DNA of 64,000 nucleotides from Flavobacterium psychrophilum (GTDB taxonomy: Bacteria > Bacteroidota > Bacteroidia > Flavobacteriales > Flavobacteriaceae), in the NCBI GenBank assembly GCA_945860385.1, contig CAMAQD010000006.1, forward strand, positions 71,027 through 135,026, read 5' to 3'. A program made the translations under genes and the position numbers. Under the pieces are notes generated by a model. It was not told where the DNA came from, made no database searches, and was given only the letters and a program-made list of their open reading frames with translations. Every line of letters begins with the position of its first letter. The stretch's first letter is position 1. This document shows, in pieces, positions 45,204 through 53,881 of this stretch.

Positions 45204-45211
45204 CAAAGGTA
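45204..45211 (-). promoter_or_regulatory. Candidate -7 box for the photolyase operon
   Basis: CAAAGGTA reads TACCTTTG on the minus strand. Transcription would begin near 45198 and include the 39-bp palindrome in a leader of about 160 nt. The TTAAACAA arm of the second inverted repeat overlaps this box. Confidence 0.45.
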
Positions 45212-45424
45212 TAAAACATAAACTGGAATATGGACTTTAATCAAAAAAAATACTGAAAAATAATATTTATGCCTATGAGTAAAACTTTATAAAAAGAGAA
45301 AACCTCATCCATTTTAAAAACAGAAGAGGTTTACATTCAAGTCCCTTTAACCCTAAACTAGGATTTCTAAGAAAACATAATAGAACTTTTAGTTAAAAAA
45401 TATGTCATAATAATTACTCTACCT

Positions 45425-45886
45425 CTAATACATTTTCGAAATCTCTGAGCAAACAAATTCTAAAAACCGTTCATCAGCTTCGGTAAACGGATTCAAAACA
45501 TGACTATCAATATCTATTTGACCAATGTTTTCTCCATTTACAAAAAGAGGAACTACAATTTCTGACTTTACAGTGAAACTGCATGCGATGTAATTGTCCT
45601 GAGCTGCCACATCGGGGACCACAAAATTAGCATTGGAAACCGCTACTTGTCCGCAAATTCCTTTCCCAAAAGGAATTACAGTATGGTCGGTTTCGGCTCC
45701 AACATAGGGTCCAAGATGCAGGGTTTTGGTCTGGTGATTGGCGAAATAAAAACCAACCCAATTGTAGTATTCAACAGAGTTGCTGAGAAGTTCACATATT
45801 TTCAAAAGTTTTTCTTCTTTAGATATATTGGAATTTGAAGTAATTTCGGTTACTTTTGGTTTTAATTCTTCGAAAGTCATAATCAT
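45425..45886 (-). CDS. Free methionine-R-sulfoxide reductase (GAF type)
   Basis: This 153-residue single GAF-domain protein matches fRMsr, which reduces free methionine-R-sulfoxide. Motifs: NWVGFYF, FGKGICGQVA with Cys78, VVPDV, and NYIACSFTVKSEIVVPLF with Cys102. The spacing of Cys78 and Cys102 (24 residues) matches two of the three cysteines I recall from the E. coli enzyme; the third is missing. A second ATG at 45880 is also possible. It lies on the same strand upstream of the photolyase set, which is consistent with oxidative-damage repair, but 387 nt separates them. Confidence 0.85.
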   Translation of the reverse strand: MIMTFEELKPKVTEITSNSNISKEEKLLKICELLSNSVEYYNWVGFYFANHQTKTLHLGPYVGAETDHTVIPFGKGICGQVAVSNANFVVPDVAAQDNYIACSFTVKSEIVVPLFVNGENIGQIDIDSHVLNPFTEADERFLEFVCSEISKMY

Positions 45887-45946
45887 TTATTTTTTGTAAA
45901 AGTATTTAAATGGGACCGTTTAATTTTATATAAATTTGTTAAAAAG

Positions 45947-46510
45947 TTGATTTTGAAAAAATATTTTATTCTTTACAAACCGTTTTTACTGTTTTTAGGC
46001 AAATTTTTGCTGACTTACTTGCTCTTGACTTTTGTTTATCAAACCTATCTTGGACAATTTGATGTAAAAAAAAATGAAACGGATAGTTTTACAAAATTAG
46101 TGGCACAACAAACAAAAGAGGTGATGCTTTTTTTTAATGCTGATGTTAAAACTGTTCCAAATTCAAAAGAACCCGCAGTAAATATTTACTACAATCAAAA
46201 ATCAATGGCCCGAATTATAGAAGGCTGTAATGCATTGAGTGTTATCATTTTGTTTATTTCGTTCATAGTTGCCTTTTCGGGAAAGATAAAAGCCACCGTT
46301 TTGTATATCATTGGCGGAAGCATTCTCATTCATATTCTGAATGTATCTAGAATTGCACTTTTGTGCGTTTTGATGTATTATTATCCAGAACAGCAACATT
46401 TTTTACACGGCGTTTTGTTTCCTTTGTTTATTTACGGAGTAGTTTTTGTGTTATGGATTATTTGGGTTAATAAATTTTCAAAATATGCTAAAAAAACTAT
46501 TCAATCATAA
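45947..46510 (+). CDS. xrtF: Exosortase family protein XrtF
   Basis: This 187-residue membrane protein has about five helices. The exosortase catalytic residues are visible: Cys94 in IIEGCNALSV, Arg135 in VSRIALL and His154 in HFLHGVLFP. The small size and the partner gene fit the flavobacterial exosortase XrtF. Exosortases are thought to process C-terminal sorting signals at the membrane; the substrate of XrtF is not known to me. The start is TTG at 45947 or 45953. It overlaps the partner gene by 26 nt. Confidence 0.85.
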   Translation: MILKKYFILYKPFLLFLGKFLLTYLLLTFVYQTYLGQFDVKKNETDSFTKLVAQQTKEVMLFFNADVKTVPNSKEPAVNIYYNQKSMARIIEGCNALSVIILFISFIVAFSGKIKATVLYIIGGSILIHILNVSRIALLCVLMYYYPEQQHFLHGVLFPLFIYGVVFVLWIIWVNKFSKYAKKTIQS

Positions 46511-46928
46511 GATACGAGTCGCTCTGGCACTTTTATTTGTAGTGGCTCTGGTTTTAATTCGAGCCTATGAGGACAGTTTGTTTTATGATCCTTTTTTGGA
46601 TTATTTTAAGTCAGATTATTATAATTTACCAATTCCAGAAATCAATAATCTTCAATTAATTTTTGGTTTGTTTTTCAGGTATTTTCTAAATACTGCATTG
46701 TCATTAGCAATAATTTACGTTTTGTTCAAAGACTTAGACGCAGTAAAATTTGCTTCGGTTTTGTATTTTATTTTTTTCGTAATTCTTTTGGTGGCTTTCT
46801 TGTTTATTTTTTTAAATAATGAAGAAACTAACAAAATGGGCTTGTTTTATGTGAGACGATTTCTGATTCAACCTATATTTTTACTGTTATTTCTTCCTGC
46901 ATTTTATTATCAAAAGCAAAAGCAGTAA
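46485..46928 (+). CDS. Exosortase F system-associated membrane protein
   Basis: I use the ATG at 46485 (MLKKLFNHKIRVALALLF, 147 residues); an earlier in-frame start at 46446 lies deeper in xrtF. Four membrane helices are visible and a conserved loop RAYEDSLFYDPFLDYFKSDY follows the first. Members of this family are always found right after xrtF, in my recollection. It probably forms a complex with XrtF. Mechanism unknown. Confidence 0.82.
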   Translation: MLKKLFNHKIRVALALLFVVALVLIRAYEDSLFYDPFLDYFKSDYYNLPIPEINNLQLIFGLFFRYFLNTALSLAIIYVLFKDLDAVKFASVLYFIFFVILLVAFLFIFLNNEETNKMGLFYVRRFLIQPIFLLLFLPAFYYQKQKQ

Positions 46929-47007
46929 GTATTAAGTTTCTCTAAAGCGCTCCAATATTATTAACCTATAATTCGTTATATTCACAATCAACCAATTACA
47001 AGACACT

Positions 47008-48261
47008 ATGTTTAAAGATATTTTTATAAGAATAGTATTGATTTTTATTGTCACATCGGCAGTTGCACAGACACAAACCGAGGTTCTTCCGCCTTATAAT
47101 ATCAAAACTGTTTCTTTTGTACAAAGCAACGAAAATGTAGTTCCAATATTCAAATTAGGCGATGGTTTCCAATTTCAATTTGATGATTTATTTGGAAATG
47201 AGGCCAATTATTATTTTGAAATTATACATTGTGACTATAATTGGAATCCAACAGATATCCCAAAAACCGAGTATATGAAAGGGTTTGACGGGCAAAGAAT
47301 TATACAATACGAGAACTCCATCAATACCTTGCAAATTTATTCGCATTATATTTTACCTGTTCCCAATCAGTATATGCAATTGCGCATCAGCGGCAATTAC
47401 ATTCTGAAAATTTTAGACGAAAGTCGAGAGGTTATTTTGTCTAGAAAATTTATCGTTTACGAAGATCTCGTTACTATTCCTATGAAAATTAGGCGAGCCA
47501 GAACCGCAAATTATTTAGAGTACAAACACAATATCGAATTTTCGATACAGTCGCTTGTTATCAATTTTCAAACTCCTTTGAAGAATATAAAAATAGCTTT
47601 GTTTCAAAACGGACAATTGAATAATGCTATCAAAAACATCGTTCCGCAATATACCATTGGCAATGAATTAATATACAAATACGATACTGAAACTCAATTT
47701 TGGGCAGGAAATGAATTTTTATATTTTGACAATAGCAATATAAGATCAGCGGGAAATACTATCTCCCGAATTGATTCTAGCAACGGAATATACAATTCTA
47801 ATTTATATACCAATAATGCCAGAGGAAATTACCCGTATTCCGTAACACCAGACATCAATGGGAATTTTGTAGTTCGCAACATTGGAGGAGTAAAAAACGA
47901 AATTGAAGCCGATTATGCTTGGGTTTATTTTAGTCTTTCGGCACCCACTTTTATGAAAAATAAAGGCATTTATATTACAGGCATGTTCAATAATTACAGC
48001 TTATCACCCGAATATAAAATGGATTTTAACGCAGAAAAAAACCTTTACGAAAAAGCCATTCTCATAAAACAAGGATTTACCAATTTTCAATACCAAATCG
48101 CTGACGACAAAGGAAATATCGATGGAGAAAATGCCATAGACGGGAATTTTTGGCAAACTGAAAACGATTACACCATTTTAGTGTATTACCGCGAAAACAA
48201 TGACCGCTACCAAAAAGTAATAGGAAAAGCAACGGCAAATTCAAATGTAGTCACCAACTAA
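47008..48261 (+). CDS. Type IX secretion system plug-family protein (former DUF5103)
   Basis: The 417-residue protein has a signal peptide (1-21, ending AVAQ) and the DUF5103 features: LPPYNIKTVSF, IIHCDYNWNPTDIPKTEYMKGFDG, ENSINTLQIYSHYIL and FIVYEDLVTIPMKIRRAR. In Flavobacterium a protein of this family was found as the Plug on the periplasmic side of the SprA translocon of the type IX system. Its presence agrees with gldB/gldC in this window. Several paralogues may exist in one genome, so the exact role is not certain. Confidence 0.85.
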   Translation: MFKDIFIRIVLIFIVTSAVAQTQTEVLPPYNIKTVSFVQSNENVVPIFKLGDGFQFQFDDLFGNEANYYFEIIHCDYNWNPTDIPKTEYMKGFDGQRIIQYENSINTLQIYSHYILPVPNQYMQLRISGNYILKILDESREVILSRKFIVYEDLVTIPMKIRRARTANYLEYKHNIEFSIQSLVINFQTPLKNIKIALFQNGQLNNAIKNIVPQYTIGNELIYKYDTETQFWAGNEFLYFDNSNIRSAGNTISRIDSSNGIYNSNLYTNNARGNYPYSVTPDINGNFVVRNIGGVKNEIEADYAWVYFSLSAPTFMKNKGIYITGMFNNYSLSPEYKMDFNAEKNLYEKAILIKQGFTNFQYQIADDKGNIDGENAIDGNFWQTENDYTILVYYRENNDRYQKVIGKATANSNVVTN

Positions 48262-48340
48262 AAAACATTTCTCAAAAAAGCACAGCTAACTCTTTTTTTT
48301 GTAAATTTGCCATTATTAAACTCATTCGTAATACTTTACT

Positions 48341-48727
48341 ATGGTTTCTCAAATCACAAGAGGCATAAAAATATCGGTTTTAACTAGTTTTGAAGGCACT
48401 TACTTCAAAAACTACAAGATCCATTTTGCTTTTAGTTATGAAATTACCATCGAAAACCACAGCAAGGATTCGGTACAATTAATATCGCGTCACTGGGAAA
48501 TTTTCGACTCTCTCAACAGCAACGAAGTAGTTGACGGCGAAGGTGTTATTGGTAAAAAACCCGTGTTAAAACCCGGTGAATTGCACACTTACAATTCTGG
48601 TTGTCTACTAGCTTCCCCTTATGGAGCGATGAAAGGCTACTTTAATATGATTAACTTCACCTCTACAAAAAATTTCAAAGTTATCGTGCCAACCTTCAAA
48701 TTATGTGCGCCGTTTGCAATGAATTAA
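48341..48727 (+). CDS. apaG: ApaG domain protein
   Basis: The 128-residue beta-sandwich protein has the ApaG signatures: FAFSYEITIENHS near residue 28, SRHWEIFDS, VVGEGVIGKKP-like VDGEGVIGKKPVLKPGE, and the SPYGAMKGYFNM segment. ApaG is linked to cobalt and magnesium resistance in enterobacteria by older genetics, but its biochemical role is not settled. TAAATTTG at 48302-48309 is a likely promoter 32 nt before the start. Confidence 0.9.
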   Translation: MVSQITRGIKISVLTSFEGTYFKNYKIHFAFSYEITIENHSKDSVQLISRHWEIFDSLNSNEVVDGEGVIGKKPVLKPGELHTYNSGCLLASPYGAMKGYFNMINFTSTKNFKVIVPTFKLCAPFAMN

Positions 48728-48825
48728 TAATAAGTTCAAGAAACAAGCAATCTCAATATTTTTTTTAGAAGCTAATTCCAACTCTCCATTGCAACTCCTC
48801 CTTCAAAAAACTTTTTTTCTAATGC

Positions 48826-48859
48826 AATTGTAGGAGCTTCCGTTGGTCGCTCGACAATT
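48826..48859. repeat. Hairpin between apaG and pruA
   Basis: AATTGT (48826-48831) and GAGC (48834-48837) pair with GCTC (48849-48852) and ACAATT (48854-48859). The loop is 11 nt. It may be a decayed terminator or a dispersed repeat; no T run follows. Confidence 0.4.
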
Positions 48860-48972
48860 ACAAGAAAAAATAGCTTTTCTCACTGCGGGGTTTTCATTTC
48901 GATCTGGGCTAAATCCAAAATAGAATCATCAGATTTAAACCAGTAATTGCGAATTTTTAAAACAAACCTTTG

Positions 48973-48980
48973 TACTTTTG
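48973..48980 (+). promoter_or_regulatory. pruA promoter
   Basis: TACTTTTG matches the -7 consensus. A TTG at 48947-48949 lies 23 nt upstream, acceptable as a -33 element. The box ends 33 nt before the start codon. Confidence 0.5.
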
Positions 48981-49013
48981 TGAAAATATTTCAAAAACTC
49001 AAATACAAATTAT

Positions 49014-50642
49014 ATGCTTAAAGGATTTTTTAATGCACCAAAAGCCGTAAACGAACCTGTAAAATCGTACGCACCCAATTCTCCCGAAAAGGCTTCTGTT
49101 CTTGCCGCATACAAACTAATGTGGAATTCAACAATCGACGTTCCGCTATATATAGGAAGTGAAGAAATCAGAACCGGAAACACCCGAAATATGACAGCTC
49201 CACACGACCATAAACATGTTGTGGGAACCTATCATCTTGCCGAAAAATCGCATATTGAAAAAGCCATTGCAAATTGTCTTGAGGCCAGAACCAAATGGGC
49301 AAATATGGCTTGGGAACAACGCGCTGCTATTTTTCTTAAAGCCGCCGAATTGATTGCCGGACCTTATAGAGCAAAAATAAATGCCGCAACAATGATTGCG
49401 CAATCCAAAAATATTTTTCAGGCCGAAATTGATGCTTCTTGCGAATTGATTGACTTTTTGCGTTACAATGTGGAATTTATGACCCAAATTTACAGCGACC
49501 AACCCAAATCAACTTCCGATGTATGGAACCGATTGGAATACCGTCCGCTCGAAGGATTTGTTTATGCTATTACGCCTTTCAATTTCACAGCCATTGCAGC
49601 CAATCTTCCTGCAAGTGCAGCAATGATGGGCAATGTCGTGGTTTGGAAACCTAGCGACAGCCAAGTTTTTTCAGCAAAAATCATCATCGATGTTTTCAAA
49701 GAAGCCGGCGTTCCTGATGGGGTTATCAACGTAGTTTTCGGAGATCCTGTAATGATTACGGATACCGTTTTGGCAAGTCCTGATTTTGCCGGAATCCATT
49801 ACACTGGTTCCACATTCGTTTTCAAAGAAATTTGGTCAAAAATTGGAACCAACATTCATAATTATAAAACCTATCCAAGAATCGTTGGTGAAACGGGTGG
49901 AAAAGATTTTGTTGTAGCGCATCCAAGTGCCAATGTAAAACAAGTTGCCACCGGAATTGTTCGTGGTGCTTTCGAATTTCAAGGACAAAAATGTTCAGCA
50001 GCTTCAAGAGGGTATGTCCCTCAAAGTATGTGGCCAGAACTTAAAAAACAATTAATTTCCGACGTGAAATCAATGAAAATGGGCTCTCCAGAAGATTTTG
50101 GTAATTTCATCACAGCTGTAATTCACGAAGGTTCTTTCGATAAATTGGCAAGTTATATTGATCAAGCCAAAAAAGATGCAGATGCTGAAATTATCGTTGG
50201 AGGTAATTACGATAAATCAGTGGGTTATTTTATTGAGCCAACCATAATCGTAACCACAAATCCACATTACACCACAATGGAAACCGAATTATTTGGTCCA
50301 GTAATGACAATTTTTGTTTACGAAGATGCGAAATGGGAAGAAACATTAACTTTAGTTGACGCAACTTCGCCTTATGCATTGACTGGTGCGATTTTCAGCC
50401 AAGATCGTTACGCAATCGAGCAAGCAACAGTAGCTTTGCAAAACGCAGCCGGAAATTTCTACATCAACGACAAACCAACTGGAGCCGTTGTGGGAATGCA
50501 GCCTTTTGGTGGAGCAAGAGCTTCTGGAACCAATGATAAAGCGGGTTCAGCATTGAACTTGTTACGTTGGGCTTCGCCAAGGACTATCAAAGAAACTTTT
50601 GTAACGCCTGAAGATTATAGATATCCGTTTTTGGGAGAATAG
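49014..50642 (+). CDS. pruA: L-glutamate gamma-semialdehyde dehydrogenase
   Basis: The 542-residue aldehyde dehydrogenase carries out the second step of proline breakdown, making glutamate with NAD+ reduction. Catalytic Cys327 lies in FQGQKCSAAS, and Glu293 in VGETGGKD. The N-terminal stretch KGFFNAPKAVNEPVKSYAP and the length of about 540 match single-function PruA rather than bifunctional PutA. No putA-type dehydrogenase is adjacent. Confidence 0.95.
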   Translation: MLKGFFNAPKAVNEPVKSYAPNSPEKASVLAAYKLMWNSTIDVPLYIGSEEIRTGNTRNMTAPHDHKHVVGTYHLAEKSHIEKAIANCLEARTKWANMAWEQRAAIFLKAAELIAGPYRAKINAATMIAQSKNIFQAEIDASCELIDFLRYNVEFMTQIYSDQPKSTSDVWNRLEYRPLEGFVYAITPFNFTAIAANLPASAAMMGNVVVWKPSDSQVFSAKIIIDVFKEAGVPDGVINVVFGDPVMITDTVLASPDFAGIHYTGSTFVFKEIWSKIGTNIHNYKTYPRIVGETGGKDFVVAHPSANVKQVATGIVRGAFEFQGQKCSAASRGYVPQSMWPELKKQLISDVKSMKMGSPEDFGNFITAVIHEGSFDKLASYIDQAKKDADAEIIVGGNYDKSVGYFIEPTIIVTTNPHYTTMETELFGPVMTIFVYEDAKWEETLTLVDATSPYALTGAIFSQDRYAIEQATVALQNAAGNFYINDKPTGAVVGMQPFGGARASGTNDKAGSALNLLRWASPRTIKETFVTPEDYRYPFLGE

Positions 50643-50650
50643 TTTTCGAG

Positions 50651-50678
50651 GTACGAGGTTAGACATACGAAGTACGAA
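50651..50678. repeat. Degenerate 7-nt repeat after pruA
   Basis: GTACGAG, GTTAGAC, ATACGAA and GTACGAA run in tandem right after the pruA stop. It has the same 7-nt period as the blocks near 24965, 33137, 33621 and 62520 but a different unit. Confidence 0.55.
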
Positions 50679-50683
50679 ATTTA

Positions 50684-50726
50684 AAAACCCACAAAAATCA
50701 AGTTAATTTGAGTTCTTGTGGGTTTT
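50684..50726. terminator. Hairpin copy 1 (bidirectional terminator) between pruA and oxidoreductase
   Basis: An 11-bp stem (50684-50694 with 50716-50726, AAAACCCACAA arms) lies between convergent genes with T-rich sequence after it. A near-identical hairpin, including most of the loop, lies at 51930-51971. Confidence 0.8.
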
Positions 50727-50729
50727 GTT

Positions 50730-51860
50730 TTAAACTATTGAGACTTTTTTTCCTGTCCTTGCTGCCTCATAAATAGCTTGCAATACTTTAACATCTTTAA
50801 GTCCTTCTTCTCCAGTAATATGGCTTGGCAATTTTTTGTTGTCTAAAATCACTTTTCCTATTTCATCAAGTTGCGTTTGCTGTTGATTAATTTCAGGAAA
50901 ATTTAAATCACCATTGCTTGTTCTACCTTTAAATGGGCCATAACTTATAGCTGGACTTAGCTCAAAAAAACCTTCTTCAGCTGAAGCAAATAATCTATCG
51001 ACCCCACAATTGTATGAACTTGCAGAATTACAAACTGCTCCGCTAGGAAAATTTAATTGCCAAGTAATCGATTCTTCTACTTCTGCAAATTTTATTTTAT
51101 TGGTAACTGGTCCAAATTGTGCTGTTACAGAAATTGGCTCTTCACCCAAAATATATCGACTGGCCTGTATACAATAAATCCCAAGATTGATAAGCGGTCC
51201 TCCGCCTGATAATGCTTTCTTCGAGTGCCAATCAATGGTATCGCCTGTATTGTACCCTAAAGAAGTCTCAATCAAACGAACCTGACCAAATACTTTTTCT
51301 TGCCCCAATCGTTTCATTTCTAAATTATAGGGTTCATAATGCAAACGATAACCAACCGCTAATTGTACTCCAGCTTTTTCGCAAGCATCCATCATTTCTT
51401 GACAATCACTTGCCGTAATTGCCATTGGTTTTTCGACAATAACGTGTTTTCCTGCCTTTGATGCTCTAATTACAAACTCTTTATGCATTGCATTTGGCAA
51501 AACAATATAGACTAAATCAATGTCTTTATTGTGTATGATTTCATCGAAATTCTGGTAGTTATAAATATTTTTCTCAGGAATACTATATTTTTTTCCCCAA
51601 TTTAAAGCTTTTGAAGGCGTTCCTGTTACAATGCCTGCCAAACGACAATATTTTGATATTTCTAAACCTTCAGCTAAGTAGCCCGCATAACGTCCTAAAC
51701 CACAAAGCGCAATATTTAGCTTTTTTCCCTCATACGGTTTACTGCTATTCTCAGGCAAAGTTATAAATGAAGGAAGCGATGTAATTATTGCAGTAGCTCC
51801 AACTCCAACACTAAAATTATGTACAAATGCACGTCTAGAAATTTTTTTCATTTTTTTCAT
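50730..51860 (-). CDS. Tat-exported Gfo/Idh/MocA family oxidoreductase
   Basis: The 376-residue protein starts with a twin-arginine-like signal (KKISRRAFVHNFSVG, then a hydrophobic run), so it is probably exported folded with its cofactor bound. The NAD(P)-binding motif follows as NIALCGLGRYAG, then IDLVYIVLPNAMHKEFVIRA and GKHVIVEKPMAITASDC, the family lysine motif EKP. The substrate is probably a sugar or inositol-like compound. It is bracketed by two copies of the same hairpin. Start could be Met1 or Met4. Confidence 0.88.
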   Translation of the reverse strand: MKKMKKISRRAFVHNFSVGVGATAIITSLPSFITLPENSSKPYEGKKLNIALCGLGRYAGYLAEGLEISKYCRLAGIVTGTPSKALNWGKKYSIPEKNIYNYQNFDEIIHNKDIDLVYIVLPNAMHKEFVIRASKAGKHVIVEKPMAITASDCQEMMDACEKAGVQLAVGYRLHYEPYNLEMKRLGQEKVFGQVRLIETSLGYNTGDTIDWHSKKALSGGGPLINLGIYCIQASRYILGEEPISVTAQFGPVTNKIKFAEVEESITWQLNFPSGAVCNSASSYNCGVDRLFASAEEGFFELSPAISYGPFKGRTSNGDLNFPEINQQQTQLDEIGKVILDNKKLPSHITGEEGLKDVKVLQAIYEAARTGKKVSIV

Positions 51861-51929
51861 TTTTACATTAACAACCTAATAGTAAGTCCAAATGATTAAA
51901 CGAATGTTACAAAAAACATTTAAAAAATT

Positions 51930-51971
51930 AAAACCCACAAGAGTCAAGGTAATTGAGTTCTTGTGGGTTTT
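51930..51971. terminator. Hairpin copy 2 downstream of rsmG
   Basis: A 13-bp stem (51930-51942 with 51959-51971) almost repeats the hairpin at 50684-50726. On the minus strand it follows the rsmG stop (52005) and is succeeded by T-rich sequence, so it probably ends rsmG transcription just before the oxidoreductase gene. Confidence 0.75.
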
Positions 51972-52004
51972 GATTTTTTTGTCATTACTAGGAACGAATG
52001 GACT

Positions 52005-52634
52005 TTACACCACAAACTTCAATGGCAAATGCACGACTTTCTTAGTCTCAAAAAACTCGTCCTCAAAAAAATCTGCTAAATTATATTCTGTCGCTTTCGG
52101 AAAATCCTTTAATTCTTCGGTTAAATCGCCACCTTTTAGGTAGAGAATTCCGTTCCTGAGTTCGTGTTTGCTTTTCTTTTTTATTTTGTCCTTTATCCAA
52201 GATACAAAATCAGGCATATTGGTCACGGCGCGACTGACAATAAAATCGAAATCGCCTTTGACTAGTTCGGCGCGCATTTGTTCGGCTTTCACGTTTTTGA
52301 GTTCCAATGCTTCGGCGACAGCCTGAACCACTTTTATTTTTTTGGCAATGACATCAATCAAATAAAAACGAGTTTCCGGGAAAAGAATCGCCAACGGAAT
52401 TCCGGGAAATCCTCCGCCAGTCCCCACATCCAAGACAAAAGTTCCGGGTTCGAATTTGATCACTTTGGCTATTCCCAAAGAATGCAAAATGTGCTTGGTA
52501 TATAATTCGTCAATGTCTTTTCGGGAAATGACGTTGATTTTTGCGTTCCAATCGTGGTATAAAAAATCCAGTTTTGCGAATTGTTCTTTCTGAAGTTCAG
52601 TTAAATAAGGGAAATATTTTAGAATCTCTTCCAT
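52005..52634 (-). CDS. rsmG: 16S rRNA (guanine527-N7)-methyltransferase RsmG
   Basis: The 209-residue SAM enzyme methylates G527 of 16S rRNA. Motifs: LYHDWNAKINVISRKDIDELY and HILHSLGIAKVI near the start, the SAM-binding VLDVGTGGGFPGIPLAI, then LIDVIAKKIKVVQAV and SRAVTNMP. CAAAAGTA at 52650-52657 reads TACTTTTG on the minus strand, a likely promoter 16 nt upstream. Confidence 0.95.
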   Translation of the reverse strand: MEEILKYFPYLTELQKEQFAKLDFLYHDWNAKINVISRKDIDELYTKHILHSLGIAKVIKFEPGTFVLDVGTGGGFPGIPLAILFPETRFYLIDVIAKKIKVVQAVAEALELKNVKAEQMRAELVKGDFDFIVSRAVTNMPDFVSWIKDKIKKKSKHELRNGILYLKGGDLTEELKDFPKATEYNLADFFEDEFFETKKVVHLPLKFVV

Positions 52635-52713
52635 CTTTTAAAATTTTAACAAAAGTACAGTTTTTAGTTTTGAATATTTAACGCAATTTTATGGAATGAA
52701 AATTTTTAATAAT

Positions 52714-52721
52714 TATCTTTG
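52714..52721 (+). promoter_or_regulatory. Desaturase promoter -7 box
   Basis: TATCTTTG matches TAnnTTTG and ends 20 nt before the start codon at 52742. Confidence 0.55.
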
Positions 52722-52741
52722 TCACTTATTTAAAATTAAAG

Positions 52742-53836
52742 ATGAATAACATCGCTCCAACATTCGCAAAACAAGACAATTTAAAATTCTTTAGAACGCT
52801 TAACTCTCGGGTGAACAGCTATTTCAAAGAAAACAACATCCCGAAAACAGGCAACTGGAAAATCCATTTGAAAACGGTAATTCTTTTTACTGTTTTTCTT
52901 GTGCCTTATTTTTTGATACTTACTTTGCCAATGCCTTTTTGGGTTCATTTACTGTTGACCATTGTTATGGGAATCGGAATGGCGGGAATCGGAATGAATG
53001 TTATGCATGACGCCAATCACGGTTCGTATTCTACCAAAAGTTGGGTCAATAATTTTATGGGAGGAACGATTTACGTTTTGGCTGGAAATGTTCACAATTG
53101 GCAAGTACAACACAACGTTTTGCATCATACTTATACAAACATCATCGGTCACGACGAAGATTTAGAAGCTGGAAGAATTATGCGTTTTTCCAAAGAAGCC
53201 CAATGGCAAAAATTTCATAAATTCCAACAATACTATGCTGTGTTTTTATATGGCTTGTTGACTTTTAATTGGGCGATTACAACCGATTTCAAACAAATGA
53301 GAAGTTACCTGAAAAGAAAACTATCCTATGGCGAACCTAAAAGTCCTAAAATTCTTTGGACCACTTTAATCATTACCAAAGTTATTTACATAGCGATTTG
53401 GATTGTTTTGCCAATACTAATTGGAATCACTTGGTGGAAAGTATTGGTTGGCTTTTTCGTGATGCATTACACTGCCGGATTAATCTTGAGCATTGTATTC
53501 CAATTGGCTCACGTTGTAGATGAGGCAACCAATCCACAACCGAATGAAAATGGAGAAATGGAGAACACTTGGGCAATTCATCAATTGTTTACCACCGTTA
53601 ATTTTGCTCCCAAAAACAAAATTGTGAACTGGTACACCGGAGGTTTAAATCACCAAATCGAACACCATATTTTTCCGCACATTAGCCACGTACATTACAA
53701 TAACATTTCCAAAATTGTAAAAGAAACAGCCAAAGAATGTCAATTGCCATATCACGAATACAAAACTTTTCGAAGTGCCGTAATTGCCCATTTCAAACAT
53801 TTGAAAGAACTGGGAATGAAACCCGCTCTACAGTAA
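52742..53836 (+). CDS. Membrane fatty acid desaturase
   Basis: The 364-residue protein has four to five membrane helices and the three histidine boxes of di-iron desaturases: HDANHGS, HNVLHHTYTN and HQIEHHIFPHISH. It introduces a double bond into an acyl-CoA or lipid-linked chain with oxygen. The HQIEHH box resembles front-end desaturases, but no cytochrome b5 domain is fused. It likely helps keep the membrane fluid in the cold. It ends 45 nt before the aminotransferase gene and may be co-transcribed with it. Confidence 0.9.
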   Translation: MNNIAPTFAKQDNLKFFRTLNSRVNSYFKENNIPKTGNWKIHLKTVILFTVFLVPYFLILTLPMPFWVHLLLTIVMGIGMAGIGMNVMHDANHGSYSTKSWVNNFMGGTIYVLAGNVHNWQVQHNVLHHTYTNIIGHDEDLEAGRIMRFSKEAQWQKFHKFQQYYAVFLYGLLTFNWAITTDFKQMRSYLKRKLSYGEPKSPKILWTTLIITKVIYIAIWIVLPILIGITWWKVLVGFFVMHYTAGLILSIVFQLAHVVDEATNPQPNENGEMENTWAIHQLFTTVNFAPKNKIVNWYTGGLNHQIEHHIFPHISHVHYNNISKIVKETAKECQLPYHEYKTFRSAVIAHFKHLKELGMKPALQ

Positions 53837-53881
53837 AATAGACAAAAAACAACCAACTTTATAAACCAAAAATTACAATTA

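Larger units (their letters stand above)
45038..45424. promoter_or_regulatory. 387-bp control region upstream of the photolyase set
   Basis: No gene is visible. It holds the 39-bp palindrome at 45080-45118, a second TTGTTTAA/TTAAACAA inverted repeat at 45175-45206, and a minus-strand TACCTTTG box at 45204-45211. AAACCTC at 45300-45306 pairs with GAGGTTT at 45326-45332, a weak hairpin that may end the methionine-sulfoxide-reductase transcript. Confidence 0.6.

Noticed and set aside
51892..52143. 83-codon plus-strand frame between the oxidoreductase and rsmG genes
   Set aside because: It runs through the hairpin terminator and into the antisense of rsmG; composition does not look like a protein.
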